The translations under genes and the position numbers were made by a program. A stretch of 64,000 bases of DNA. It comes from Beroe forskalii (Eukaryota > Ctenophora > Nuda > Beroida > Beroidae). Positions within the stretch are counted from its first letter, which is position 1; every line of letters begins with the position of its first letter. Below, one piece after another: positions 21,560 to 33,315 of this stretch. The stretch spans positions 248,001-312,000 of the forward strand of contig WFMF01000016.1 of assembly GCA_011033025.1 (NCBI GenBank), read 5' to 3'. Under the pieces are notes generated by a model. It did no database searches, was not told the origin of the DNA, and was given only the letters and a program-made list of their open reading frames with translations.

Positions 21560-22880
21560 AGAGCAGGGCCCGTTCTCCATCTCACCTTGCATTGCATGAT
21601 TTCTACGCAGTTCCGCTCCGTTTCTCGTGCCACATTTCCTTCTTCAGTCCATGAGATCACGTCTCTCTATAATTATCAGTTTTGGATTGCTTGAATTTTG
21701 AATCATGTCCTTTGCAGAGCTTTAAACAGTTTTTGCAGGATTATACACAGTTTTCGTTGGTCTATACACAGTCTTTTTTTTCAGAAATTTTGGCAGGTTC
21801 TTGCTTGTTTGAAATGTCAAATTTTGCTGTCGCTTAAATTTTGATTGATTGGACTTCTGATAATGCTTGAATGAACTTATGACAGGTGTTTGCTCAATGA
21901 TTTCGTTCAGCAGTGATTTTAGTTTTGCTCAATTAACTTTTCAATCATCTTTTCCATCAGAACCCGACGCAATAGCATGATATTCCAGTTCACAAAGCTC
22001 TGATTATTAGTACATTCTCAGTGAATCAGTGTAGAATTGCCCAAGTTTAGGCAGAGCTGTTGGTGAAGACAAGAACCATCATTATTTTCCTGGAAAAGCC
22101 ATCTTTCCAGGAATCACACCAGCTCTCTCTCCCATATTTCACCGCGCTAGTTCTCACCGAGACACATTTCACCTCTGGGTGACTGTGAGAGGGTGAGCGA
22201 GTGGGAGACACAACGGCAATCTCCTGCAATCCAACCCATATATCACTCATCATTATCTCATTAAATCCCATCTGATACAGGTCACATGGCATGGAAAGTT
22301 TTAAGTATACTGATTCATATTCCCTCAATACTTAGAGTAACTTCCAATTTAACTTCAGACCTTTTAGATTTCTCTGAATTTAATCAAATGTTTTGCAAAC
22401 ACACATTAGGACGTTAGACCCCTTGACGACAAACAAATAGGAATCACGTGTACTAGCTAGGGGCTTCGTGCACCTTATCTTCGGAGCAGATACCTCAGAA
22501 TACTTAAAAAGCCTTGAGAGTTTTTTTTAAATCAGTAAATGAATTGTCAGCTCTCTGTTTTGCTTCTGCAGGTTCGATCAATGGTTTAAAAATGTTGATA
22601 TCGTTGAGTATGCTATCGTTTTGTGACATTTTTGGTTTTTTGGTTTTTAAGTCAAATGAAACGTTCGAGCCAACTTTTTCGGATCGTATGATTGAAGTTT
22701 TAGAATAATGTCAACTGAGAAGACCTGCCATCTTCTCAAGAAGGTTTCTGAACCCCCGCTCACTCTGGAAACTAGTATAGCACTATGCAATTTGCTCTGA
22801 AATGCATCAAAGGGTCAAAAACAAAAGAAATTCTGTGAAATTTCGGATGATTCTGTTTTCCTTTATTAATGTAACTCTTT
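21560..22880. other. Gene-poor stretch, nothing identified
   Basis: The DNA is AT-rich and non-repetitive, with only short chance open frames on both strands. If the 5' CFAP69 exons at 33 kb are right, this is CFAP69 intron. Confidence 0.4.
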
Positions 22881-22894
22881 TTCAACCCACTCAC

Positions 22895-23110
22895 TCCCTC
22901 CTCTCTCCACCTTTTCTAACCCTTATCACTTCTTTTACTACTCTCCCTCCTCCTCCCACAAGTTTTCACTCCTCTCTCTACCCTCCTCCTCCCACAAGTT
23001 TTCACCCCTCTCTCTACCCTCCTCCTACCCACAAGTTTTCACCCCTCTCTCTACCCTCCCCCTCCCCATAAGTTTTCACCCCTCTCTCTCCCCTCCCCCA
23101 CCACACCAGC
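22895..23110. repeat. Pyrimidine-rich minisatellite, unit ACAAGTTTTCACCCCTCTCT plus CTACCCTCCTCC
   Basis: There are about four to five units of 33-38 bp with a strongly C/T-biased plus strand. It may form triplex DNA and gives spurious Pro/Ser-rich open frames. Confidence 0.85.
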
Positions 23111-23111
23111 A

Positions 23112-23262
23112 AATCTTCCCATGGTCCGGCAGACAAAGCTTCCATTAGAGCAGACAGCACCTTATCGGGTAGGTGTGTGGGGTACCCAGGCCACTCACAC
23201 ACTGGATCCACCAGGCACGACAGCTGCTCGCTGTTTTGTTCTCCTGGCATCCTAATTATCAG
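23112..23262 (-). CDS. Possible unidentified minus-strand exon (MPGEQNSEQL...)
   Basis: A GC-richer open segment reads from an ATG just after an ATTAG to a possible donor GTGTGG near 23111. It reads as MPGEQNSEQLSCLVD and ends with a Glu/Leu-rich helix. It could be an alternative first exon of CFAP69, which lies downstream on this strand, but I see no clear similarity to the CFAP69 N-terminus and the splice sites are weak. Confidence 0.25.
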
Positions 23263-23718
23263 ATCGCTGATAATCAATTATCACCCGGACAATGGCTACA
23301 ATTTCACTCCAGAATGTTATATGTGAAACGAGGGTTTAAAAACAGTATTCCTAATTCTATTCCTGGAGCTAGAATAACCCAGAATGGAAGTCTTGCACAC
23401 GAAATTAAAAATCATTTATCGGTACTTTAATGGGTTCCTCCATAATAAGGGGTGAATTGAGTCTGATCTCGTTGTTATGGTGATAATAGTGTCAATAACT
23501 GACACCCCAGGCTTTGGACGAATGATTGGCAGTGCGGGAAACAATTGCTAATTATGTTGTCATTCCAGTTTTTGGGTTCTGCGGAAGTATCTTTGTTGGA
23601 GACAACAACAGACTTTCAAATTAATTCCTACCATAAGAAATATCCTCCCTTTCTCTCCACACTTCATGACTTCACATGAGTACACAACCCTCCCCTCTTC
23701 CTGAAGCCCCTCCCCGTA

Positions 23719-24938
23719 TCTATTATATAAAGGAAAGAGGCACTTCTACGTTTGTATGTGAATAACTGACACAAATGGAGCTAAACAGCCGCGATTTTTT
23801 GCAAGGCGGTAAAAAATGCCTAAACTTAAAAGATAGCATGGCCAAAAATAGGATTCAGGCTTTAGATTTTTCGTAAATAACGTCGAAAGTCCGAAAAATC
23901 GACCCTAAAAAGAAGATCGCGTTCTAGGTTAAATTCACCAGTTGCGCGCGTCGCTATGGTGATTGGTGATTGCGCGCGCTAAACTGCACGTGCATTTCAA
24001 CGAAGCATCTGCCATTTCGTTGCTGTGTACTTTGGAAACGTTTTAACTGTTTAAAGTCATAATTTACGTTCTCAATGGAGTTTCGAGTTTGGTAAAAATT
24101 TACGACAGAAGCATATCAACTCTAATCACTATTGTAGGAGAAAAGGTAAGAGTTGAACAATTTGTTCCATTGTGAAAATCAGCGATAATTCTTTCATATC
24201 AAGATATTTGTAGTTTCGATGGTTGGCTATGAGGATTCGACAGAAGGAGTAATTCATATTTACTCAAGTGAGAAGTGAGTTCTAAACAGATGAAAATGCG
24301 GACAATTTTGATTTCAGTGAGCTTGGATTCAAATTTGTTGCCCATCTTTTCTCCGAATCTGAACTTTGGATTAGAAAACGGTCATTGTTCTTGAGTTCTT
24401 CTTATTTAATGTTGTGTCCTCGACGTTAATTTACGATCGCAAAATCTGCAATATTTTTCATTTATATTCAAATCCAATGTAAATATTTCATAATTTTGTT
24501 ACGTTGCACCCCTACCCCCAGTAACAAAAATTGCATCAATGACTTCGTTCAATTTATTGTACGTCCAACTGACTATACGTCCAATTAAAGTTAGGAGTGG
24601 GTTAAAAACAGATGAAAATGTGTACAATTTTGATTTCAATGAGATTGGATTCAAATTTGTTGCCCATCTTTTCTCCGAATCATAACTTTGAATTAAAAAA
24701 CCATTGTTCTTGAGTTCTTCTTATTTACTGTTATGTGTCCTTGACAATTGACATTAAATCGCAAAATCTGCAATATATTTTGATTCATATTCAAATCCTA
24801 TGTAAATATTTCGTAATTTCGTTACGTTGCACCCCTACCCCCAGTAACAAAAAATTGCATTAATGAATTCGTTCAATTTATTGTACGTCCGACTGAATAT
24901 ATACGTCCAATTAAAGAGAAAACCCAACGGGTTTTCTC
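23719..24938. mobile_element. Possible Helitron-like repeat with terminal hairpin
   Basis: The left edge reads A then TCTATTATATAAAGGAAAG, resembling the TC-starting 5' ends of many animal Helitrons. Near the right end lies a perfect 10-bp stem, GAGAAAACCC-AAC-GGGTTTTCTC, at 24916-24938. No CTRR terminus follows at the usual distance and there is no Rep/helicase frame, so this is only suggestive. Confidence 0.3.
24283..24916. repeat. Tandem duplication, two ~310-bp copies with ~323-bp period
   Basis: 24283-24591 and 24606-24916 are about 90% alike. Both start with AACAGATGAAAATG and end with TACGTCCAATTAAAG. They lie in the intron upstream of the first visible LDLa exon. Confidence 0.88.
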
Positions 24939-24977
24939 GTCCCCGATAATCTCTAACCGACTTCTCCTCCACAATAG

Positions 24978-25158
24978 GATCTATGACAAGTATGCGCCAG
25001 GAGCCTGGCAGGTGCTTCAGACACCACTGATCGTCATGAAGAGGTCTAAAGGAGGGAGGTGCAGCCTCTACTCTGTTCCATGTGACGACGGCGTGGGATG
25101 CTTCACCATCAAGGATATGTGCGATGGGATCAAAGCCTGCGCCGATGGTTCAGATGAG
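24978..25158 (+). CDS. LDLa protein, first visible exon
   Basis: Acceptor CCACAATAG; donor GTAATG directly after the DGSDE codons. A second donor-like GTAAGC six bases downstream would add Val-Met in frame, but would spoil the Glu-x-x-Cys spacing of the LDLa module. Confidence 0.8.
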
Positions 25159-26063
25159 GTAATGGTAAGCTTGTCTTTGATTTAGTGTTCCAAATTAGGT
25201 CGTGCGTTTATGTACAGAATGCTCAGTCAAACGTCTGTATTATCTCATAGTCTCATCATTTCTTTTTATCTTAAACTTTAATAATTTTCCATTTTTCAGA
25301 AACTTTGTGAGTCTACAACTAAACCCGACGGAGCGGGTATCACATCAAGTCCGACAGGCTGCCCTTCTGAGGTACGTGAGCATAGAGAATACTCACTAAG
25401 CTCGTAGCATTCAAATTGAGTAGTTCGCTGATCATTTTCTTTAACCCTGGAACTAACACACCCCTATCTCGCTGCACCAAATTAACAATCTCCACTCTCA
25501 GTAGTCTGGGTCTCGTTCATAACCTCTCTCCCCCCTGCCAGGCATCGTGTCGGGACTTCAACGACCGCCGGATCTGTCTACGGGACGAGGACCTGTGTGA
25601 CGGCGTGTTTCAGTGCCGCGAGGGGTTTGACGAGTCCTCGTGCGCGCCCCACCGGAACCCCTACATCCTGCCGACCCTCGTCTCGCTGGGGGGTGTCTTC
25701 CTCATCGTCATCCTCATGTGCATCGTGTACAAACTGTGCGTGTACCGCTACACCAGCCACTCGCGCTCCACCGCCAACAGAACGAACAATGATCAGTCCA
25801 CCTCGTGCTCCACCGTCTTCCTGAAGAGACAATGCGCAGACAACGACACCTGCCTCCAGATGCACCAACTCGAGCCGAGCGAGAAGAGCGAGGCAAGTGT
25901 GACGGGAGTTGAGACCTGTCTCACGGGAGGAGGTGAGGCAGAGAGCCGGGAGCAGTGCGTGCAGTTCCCCTCGCAAGACGAGGAGGAGGACGAGGAGGAC
26001 GAAGAGGCAGACGATGAGGACAGTCTCTCGAGCAGCAGTAACTGGGTCTCAACCACCATATGA
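24978..26063 (+). CDS. Single-pass membrane protein with LDLa repeats, 3' exons
   Basis: Three plus-strand exons are clear: 24978-25158 (phase 2 in, 0 out), 25300-25371 and 25542-26063, ending in TGA. The product has a first LDLa module, CFTIKDMCDGIKACADGSDE, completed across the intron by KLCE. A second, CRDFNDRRICLRDEDLCDG, runs to FDESSC. A hydrophobic segment follows (TLVSLGGVFLIVILMCIVY), then a cytoplasmic tail of about 115 residues ending in a Glu/Asp-rich block and SSSSNWVSTTI. LDLa modules bind ligands through Ca2+-coordinating acidic residues; DGSDE is the calcium-site signature. The layout resembles small LDL-receptor relatives such as the LRP3/10/12 or NETO groups, but the 5' exons are not visible and no orthology is claimed. 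It lies antisense inside the proposed CFAP69 span. Confidence 0.82.
25542..26063 (+). CDS. LDLa protein, last coding exon with transmembrane segment
   Basis: Acceptor CCCCTGCCAG; 173 codons and stop. This exon is clearly GC-richer than its surroundings, producing several long shadow frames. It encodes the last LDLa module, the membrane span and the whole cytoplasmic tail. Confidence 0.88.
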   Translation, partial: ASCRDFNDRRICLRDEDLCDGVFQCREGFDESSCAPHRNPYILPTLVSLGGVFLIVILMCIVYKLCVYRYTSHSRSTANRTNNDQSTSCSTVFLKRQCADNDTCLQMHQLEPSEKSEASVTGVETCLTGGGEAESREQCVQFPSQDEEEDEEDEEADDEDSLSSSSNWVSTTI

Positions 26064-26735
26064 GACACGTGTACAGAGATGACAGAGCTCGAGTTTCTGG
26101 AAACACCGTCATAATATTACACGGAAAGACTGGCCGTTACTAAGTAGGCGATGGTCAGATCACGCAAAGCGATACATTGTTTCGACACATCATGATCCCA
26201 CACCACGAAGAAAGAATGGAATGGATGAATCAAGTGACTATATCAAGCCAAGTGACTCTTCAGGCCCTTAGTTCGCAGTATTAACAGCGATTAGAGACAC
26301 AGCTTAGGTATTTCAGAGAAAGTTCCATGGAATCGTTCACTCGAGAAGCGTCTTTTCTCATTATACTTTTAGCATTATCTCAGAATTTATACCCCTTGAA
26401 ACCATATTTTCTTTATTATACCCATCTTATTTAATTTTCCGCTTGATGAACGGAGTCAGCCATATTAGTAATAAGATCGGTGATGATAGAATGATGTATC
26501 AGGTACCTTGAAGTCAGTACTTCAGTTCCTACATAAACACATCCTATTCTAAGTGAGCCACTGAGTTCTAGCGCTGGGTGAGCGATTCCATTAGAATTAA
26601 CTTAGAAACTTGATTTCATACACAGTGCAGATTTGTAGCCAAGATTTGATAATAGATTTTATAGCGTTTTACTGTTAAGTTTATTTAAGTCATTGTAAAC
26701 TGTAAATTGTGATAAAAATTAAATTTATTTACGAT
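26064..26735 (+). other. Probable 3' untranslated region of the LDLa gene
   Basis: There is no open frame. ATTAAA near 26718 is a usable variant polyadenylation signal, so transcription probably ends near 26.74 kb. Confidence 0.4.
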
Positions 26736-27612
26736 ATACGTCTTTGTTTATCTAGAAGGTCCCAATGTAAATAATTTTACCCAATGGCGAAAAGTGGTGA
26801 GTAATAATGAAAAGTAAAGAAAAGTGTATACTGCAGGCAGTAGGTACGTCTATTCAAAGGCAATCTAGCCCCTCTCATACCGTAATGGAAAGTGCAATTT
26901 AATGATTTATTGAAAAGACTCTATTGCTATGCTAATCTACATTAGAAGCTAAAATGCTCATTCGCCAATCATATCCCATTTCGAAAAGAAATGATAGGTT
27001 TGAAATGGAAAGGACCGAATTATTTTTCTATGGAAGCATTAAAAAGCATAATCGATTGACGTCAATCGTCATATCCCTACTATAATTCTCTACTTTACAT
27101 ATTTCTCACAATTCGACCTTGGCTTTCAATATTATGCTGTCCCAGTCCATCCAAGCTCTCAAAAATTGAAATAGCCGGTGCAGTTCTGATAAGAGAACGT
27201 TAGGAAAGTTACTTAGGCCTTAATCCTTATCAAATCATAAATGTTGTGATCGTTAACGATATGTGTCAATTGTCAACGATGCATTACATTGTTAACCATG
27301 ATATTGTAACATACCTACTTATTTAAGCGCTAACTAACTTTAAAATAATTGTAAGCAAAAGCTGATAACATTCTAACATTGGTTGATGTCAAAAGGATAC
27401 AAATCCATTGCAGTATTTTTCACAAATCTTTTTGACCGCTCTTGAATGTCGTTCTTTGACTTTCTTCTGAAACAAAGCATTTTTATTCAGTACACTGTTG
27501 GGCGACAAACGGTTGTTACAGTCAGGATTAGGGCTTTTAATGACTCAGTTCACCACAGTGCCTTTTTAGTGAACCTTCCCTTGCATGTTTAGATTTTTGC
27601 AGATCTAAGACC

Positions 27613-27706
27613 CCAGTCTCCAGCTTATCGTCACTTCACGCGTCATGTCACGATTAGTTAGAACAGGGGACGCATGATGTGACGCGTAATGTCAAGATAA
27701 GCTGGG
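27613..27706. repeat. Imperfect palindrome (CCAGCTTATC...GATAAGCTGG)
   Basis: Arms of about 33 bp containing ACGCGTCA face each other around a ~20-bp centre, a small foldback or MITE remnant. The rest of 26740-28590 shows no gene. GTTGCCATGGTAAT at 28235-28248 is a near-consensus RFX X-box. Confidence 0.65.
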
Positions 27707-29639
27707 GTTTAAGCTCACATCTTGTGTTTTGTTCCGCACCTACTTATGATAATTCACAGCACATGCAGATTTCTACTACCAATGAAGCAATGACACCAAG
27801 GATTTCGTTTAAAAGTTAAACATTGATATTTGATTCTTCCGCATGACAATTGACACGAAGTTACTTTTTCATTATAGTCATCAAATGCTTTAAAAGGTTA
27901 AATAGTTAAATGCTCTACCTAACTATCAAAGAACCGTGTTTTGGATTTAATGAGTTTTTGGTATGAGGGTGTAAGTAAGCATGTCTAAATTAACCATACA
28001 GCGGAGGTTTGGGGCGCAGCCCACAGGAGCCAGACCTTTTAGATTGAAGTAAGTCTCATCAAAAAAGGCAGTCAAACATTGAAATATTGAAATCCAAGGC
28101 TAAAGTTTCTTAATTTGGTATTAATCGGATAAGTTTCCTAATTTTTTAAGACCTAAGCATGCTTAATTTGTGTCATATACCAACATACACTAGCACCTTT
28201 TGCTTAAACGCGGCTTTTTCCATGAATGAAATCCGTTGCCATGGTAATACATGAAGGTATTAGCATTGAGCCTTGCCCAAACAGGTGCATGTTTGTGCAA
28301 ATCATCTAATTTCCTCAATCATTGTAAAATCTAACTTGAAAATATGATTGGTAGATGCGCCTAAAAGTCCTAAACCAGAACCTAAATCAAATTTCCTGTA
28401 TTAATGAAATACAACAAATTGGCCATGACTAGAGGACACTTCACAGGTAAGTGATGGTGATTGATTGCATGGCATCCACATTGTGATTACAAATGAATGG
28501 GCGCGCGCAGAAAAATGTCACTTTTTGTTACACACACCAGGCACAATTTGTATTCTTAGAACAAATTTGTCTGTGCGCGCTACACGAACTTAACACAAAA
28601 AGAAATGTCCATCCGTTAGCAACCCGTGTTAAAAGCGATTTCTCGACGGTTATTAGGCCTTTTAACCATGCAGAATCGAACTAGCTCGGTCACGACATCT
28701 GATCTCGATGGCGACAAGTCGATATTGACCACGCCCTTTTTGCGGTTACGCGCAGGCTTGATTTTTCATAACTTGGCCCAGGAAGGTCGTAGAGACTTCG
28801 TTTTGGGCGCAAACGAAGCGCAATGGCCATGTTTATATACGACTTGTTAATAAACATATGCCCTAAAATGATCAGAGAAAAAGTTATGACCGAAAAACAG
28901 TTTTTAAGCCATACGCGAAGCAAATTTTCGGTAATTTTCGAAAAACCGTTAGTAACCTGTGTTTGAAGCGATTTATCGACGGTTGCTAGGCCTATAGACC
29001 ATGTAGAATCGAATTAGCTCGGTCACGACATCTGATCTAGATGGCGACAAGTCGATATTGACCACGCCCTTTTTCTTAAGGTTATGCGCAGGCTTGATAT
29101 TTCATAACTTGGCTCAATAAGGTCGTAGAGACTTCGTTTTGGGCGCAAACGAAGCGCAATGGCCATGTTTATATACGACTTGTTAATAAACATATGCCCT
29201 AAAATGATCAGAGAAAAAGTTATGACCGAAAAACAGTTTTTAAGCCATACATAAAGCAAATTTTCGGCGATTTTCGAAAATCCGTTAGCAACCTGTGTTT
29301 TAAGCGATTTATCGACGGTTGCTTTAGACAATTGTTGATAAAGATATGCCCTAAAATGCTCAGGAAGAGAGATGTGGGCGAAAAACTGATTTTTGGGCGC
29401 CCGTTGGACATAGCGGAGGCAATTTTTGTATCTTGGCCCAGAAACGTCAAAGAGAATTCGTCGTGAGTACAAACGAATAGCAATGACCATAAGAAACTTA
29501 CCGATAAACATATTCCCTTTGGACGAAAACTGATAATTTGGACACATGAGGGGCGTAGTGGACTAGTGTAGACAATTTTGTAATTTTGGCCCAGGAAGGT
29601 CCCAGAGACTTCATTTTGAGTTTATAATATATGACTCAG

Positions 29640-30690
29640 AAGCATAGGTATGAGCGAAAAACTGTCAATTTCTGCGTACCTGTGATGCATAGCACCTGCC
29701 TCTTGTCCGCATCTAATAGAAACCTAATTGGATCAACTGTTAAGTAGGCCGCCCGTGATCCAATTCAGTGGGAAGGGTATTCCTAGGTCGTGTCACAAAA
29801 TATAATGCCAGAACTTCTAAATGTACATTACCAAATATAACTCTCTGTGCCTGGAGAGGGACATTATCTACCAAATCTCGTCAACCTTTCCCAGTAGTAC
29901 TTCCAATAATGTAGTTTGTAAAAGTAAGTTGAGAAACTTGGATTCAAGTTTCCAGTTTTGTACAGCGTAAGAAGGACTTATTTTGATCGGTATGAGAATA
30001 CACTGAGCACCCACTTTAAGCCATTTTACTTCCATTTTGGGCAGCAACCGTTTCCAGAAAGCCAGAAGAGACCACGTCATGTCTGGAATCTAGAAGGATG
30101 TGGAAACCAAGGTATTTGACACGATTATGTCTTGATGGGGTGCTGCACTGGAACAACTCAGCAGTGAAAGAAAGATCTCAAGATATTATCAACACGAACA
30201 GTAAGAGAATCTTCCTGTATGAAGTCATATAGGCGAGGTATTAAATTTGTTTTATGTAGCACCATGCTAATCAGAGTTGCCCAATTCACCAAGGAATTGA
30301 GGTCGTCCTGGAGAACAGGGACATCAACACACTTTGCTGATAGTGATTCTGGCACCGTCGGCAAAACTTCGAGAAGCCTGTGATATGCCGATATGGCATT
30401 GATGATCGTTTATGTGTGCGAGGAAGAGAATGAAACCAAGAGCTGACCCTTGAGGTACTTCACTGAGGACGATTGAGAGGAGAATGGAAGCCTTTCATGG
30501 TCACAAATCAATTCCTGTATTTAAGGATCCAAAGAAGACGTTTACCCTAAACCCCACATTGACCCAGCTCTTGGTCCATAATCCATATTGTCGAATGCCT
30601 CAGCTTTGTCAAGGTACCATCGTGGTTACTCCTGTAAAGGATAATCTGAAAGATCTCATTTATGGGAGCAAATAATTGGGAGCTGTGTTG
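29640..30690 (-). pseudogene. Degraded LINE reverse transcriptase fragment inside element copy 1
   Basis: The minus-strand translation, broken by stops and shifts, contains LQDDLNSLVNWATLISMVLH and further on a YKT-type and WERL-type segment. These are typical of the region after the catalytic FADD box and of the C-terminus of Jockey/CR1-type LINEs. The same fragment is present in copy 2 near 44580-45630. Confidence 0.6.
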
Positions 30691-31211
30691 CATCTGATCT
30701 GCGTGGGAGCTCAAAGGAAGCTGTGTGAGAACTAATGAGAGCTTCGTGGGAGCTGCATGGCTAAAGATTAAGAAACCTTTGGTTGCTATTGGGGCTGGTG
30801 AATTCTACAATTCTATGGAGCTAGGGGGTTATTTCGCAAGTTCATCAATAGATCAAATGAAGCCTCGTTTTATACACAACCTAACTTGATTTAGAATTTA
30901 AAAATGGTTTTACAATCGGGTGTTCACTCCCAGTTCTCACTGTAGCTATAAGCTAGCACCCCGCTCTTGATCGTTTAAATACATAATATACTCATATAAT
31001 ATGCTTATCAAAAATAATTGTTGACACGCATAATATGCTCTAAAAATATCATAAACAAAATTAAGGGTGAAAACGGACTTTTTCCGCAAAGGCGTTATTG
31101 ACTTCTATCTGAGCCCAGGAAGGTCGTAGCCACTTCTTATTATTGGTCTTAAAGTTAGGTATTGGTCAGAAAGAAGCCCAATAGCCATGCTCATCCTTAA
31201 ATATACGGATT

Positions 31212-31620
31212 TTGGAACAATTTATATACAACCAAACGTTTACACGCTGTTCATGGGATTTCGATGTCCGATTGGGAATCCAAGACATCAAGAAACTGGA
31301 AATCACCCAACGTACTTTTACACGCTACGTTGCTACATCATTGGATTTCCTACCAGAAAAAGTTGAAAAGACTTTGTCTTATGTCTCCCCAGAGGCACAG
31401 AAAGCGATATGCAATAATGCAAATGTGTGAAATCTGGCTATGTGCCGTACCAAATGACCTATAGGAATTTCGTTCTTTGATCATCCTCTCCTGAAATGAC
31501 GAAATGTCGTTACAAGAGTTATAAGAGTGCTCCATCCTTTGATGCATTCAAATCCGGACTGGATATCCCACCTCTTCAGGAAAATTCCTGATCTACCTCC
31601 AGTGCCGGGTAACACTAAGC
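31212..31620 (+). pseudogene. Degraded LINE C-terminal fragment in the opposite orientation
   Basis: The plus-strand frame reads IQDIKKLEITQRTFTRYVAT and, in a shifted frame, RHRKRYAIMQMCEIWLCAVP. This is the usual end of a non-LTR element ORF2 (QRTFT followed by RRxRY). Its orientation is opposite to the fragment at 29640-30690, so two LINE pieces face each other within the element. Confidence 0.6.
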
Positions 31621-32869
31621 CAAACTAAAACTATAGTTTTTGGATAATGTTCTGGGTCCCCATTGGATCAAACGAACAGCCTACAGGTGTTCTAATAGGG
31701 CATAAATGAGCATAAATTTATAAACAAGGATTATAATATAAAGGTGGACATTGCGATTTGTTTGCACCCACAACGAAGCCATCTACGATCCTCTTTGGCC
31801 AACATACAAAAAATCGCCTCTGCTATACACCTTAAGGGTACCCAAAAAATCAATATTTCGCCAATAACTCTCTTCCTGACCATGGCCATTCTAGGGCATA
31901 TGTTTATTAACATGTATGTAAACATGATACGACTTATTAGCGCCCAAAAGGAGATCTGTACGACTTTATTGGGCCATTGGGCCAAAATACAAAAAATCGC
32001 CTCTGCTATATCCAGCGGTTGCCCAAAAATCAGTTTTTCGCCCACATCTCTCTTCCTGAGCATTATAGGGCAAATCTGTATTGACAATTGTCTAGAAACA
32101 TGACTATTGCGCTTCGTTTGCGCAATAGTCTCTACGACCTTCCCGAGCCAAGTTATGAAATATCAAGCCTGCACATAACCTTAAGAAAAAGGGCGTGGTC
32201 AATATCGACTTGTCGCCATCTAGATCAGATGTCGTAACCGAGCTAATTCGATTCTACATGGTCTAAAGGCCTAGCAACCGTCGATAAATCGCTTCAAACA
32301 CAGGTTACTAACGGATTTTCGAAAATCACCGAAAATTTGCTTCGCGTATGGCTTAAAAACTGTTTTTCGGTCATAACTTTTTCTCTGATCATTTTAGGGC
32401 ATATGTTTATTAACAAGTCGTATATAAACATGGCCATTGCGCTTCGTTTGCGCCCAAAACGAAGTCTCTACGACCTTCCTGAGCCAAGTTATGAAAAATC
32501 AAGCCTGCGTGTAACCTCAAAAAAGGGCGTGGTCAATATCGACTTGTCGCCATCGAGATCAGATGTCGTGACCGAGCTAATTCGATTCTACATGGTCTAA
32601 AGGCCTAATAACCGTCGAGAAATCGCTTTTAACACGGGTTGCTAACGGATGGCATTTTTTGGACATTTCGTCTTGCGATAAAGTTTTATTACCTAGGAGT
32701 GAAGAAAAGGGATCTATTTTGAAGTTGGATGATAGATAGGACGAGTAGAGTTGTCAAATGTTCTCAGTTAAAGCGACTTCGATTCCAATCCCCAGTTCCC
32801 ACTTAATAGATCATATCTCCAGGTAAAAGCACTCCTAGTGTGCGAATCCTCTCAGGTACTACACCTCAA

Positions 32870-33067
32870 AGTTTGGTCTGTCTTCCCTTTTGGGCTCGCT
32901 CCATAAGGGATTGCAAGCTACAGGATGGCGCTCCGAGAAGATCGTCGCAGCATATCATATTGGTAGTATTAATATTGTATATCGCAGGGAGCCTTGGGCT
33001 CAGCTAGCAGAGGTTGGTCCTGACGGCACGGTTAGTAGGGCGTCTGCCGAATAATACCATTCCACCC

Positions 33068-33098
<31 letters not shown>

Positions 33099-33122
33099 AA
33101 GAAGAAGAAGAAGAAGAAGAAG
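32870..33122 (+). mobile_element. 3' tail of a non-LTR retroelement or SINE ending in (AAG)n
   Basis: The sequence runs into TACCATTCCACCCTAAGAAG and then a pure AAG/GAA microsatellite (33069-33122), as in LINE-type tails. No coding part remains. Confidence 0.55.
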
Positions 33123-33315
33123 ACAAATTTATTACCTAATATGTTAATATAGTAATATCTAACATTTAGCTTTTATTTGAATTGTTGTACACCATGTCAT
33201 AGATCATAATGCTGTCGTTTAAAATGCTCAAATTGTCTAAAGAAATCTGGATTTGTGTTGAGAAACACACTTTGTATAAATAAACCAAGTAACAGGGAAA
33301 AGGTTTCATACTCAC

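Larger units (their letters stand above)
28593..32678. mobile_element. 4.09-kb long-terminal-inverted-repeat element, copy 1
   Basis: The ends are inverted complements containing GAAATGTCC at the left and GGACATTTC at the right, each nine bases inside a flanking TA (28591-28592 and 32679-32680). The inverted repeats extend inward about 0.85 kb and are built from ~333-bp subunits. The motif CCGTTAGCAACC begins subunits at 28613, 28946 and 29282, and occurs inverted near 32648 and 32315. A second copy is at 43522-47584. No transposase frame is present. The centre carries degraded LINE reverse-transcriptase fragments on both strands. TA duplication suggests a cut-and-paste DNA transposon (Tc1/mariner-like target choice), but the family is not recognised. 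Confidence 0.82.

Noticed and set aside
22047..22328. Minus-strand 93-codon frame as a CFAP69 N-terminal exon
   Set aside because: It shows no similarity to the expected segment and no convincing splice sites in phase.
25578..26112. Several minus-strand frames opposite the LDLa exon
   Set aside because: They are shadows of the GC-rich coding exon on the plus strand, whose LDLa and membrane motifs are clear.
31731..32103. 118-119-codon open frames on both strands at the same place (and at 46632-47004)
   Set aside because: They are mirror readings of the element's subterminal repeats; both strands are open because the units lack stops, and small indels between copies break other frames.
28593..32678. 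Maverick/Polinton-type virus-like element
   Set aside because: At 4.1 kb it is too short, and it has no polymerase, integrase or capsid frames and no 6-bp target duplication.
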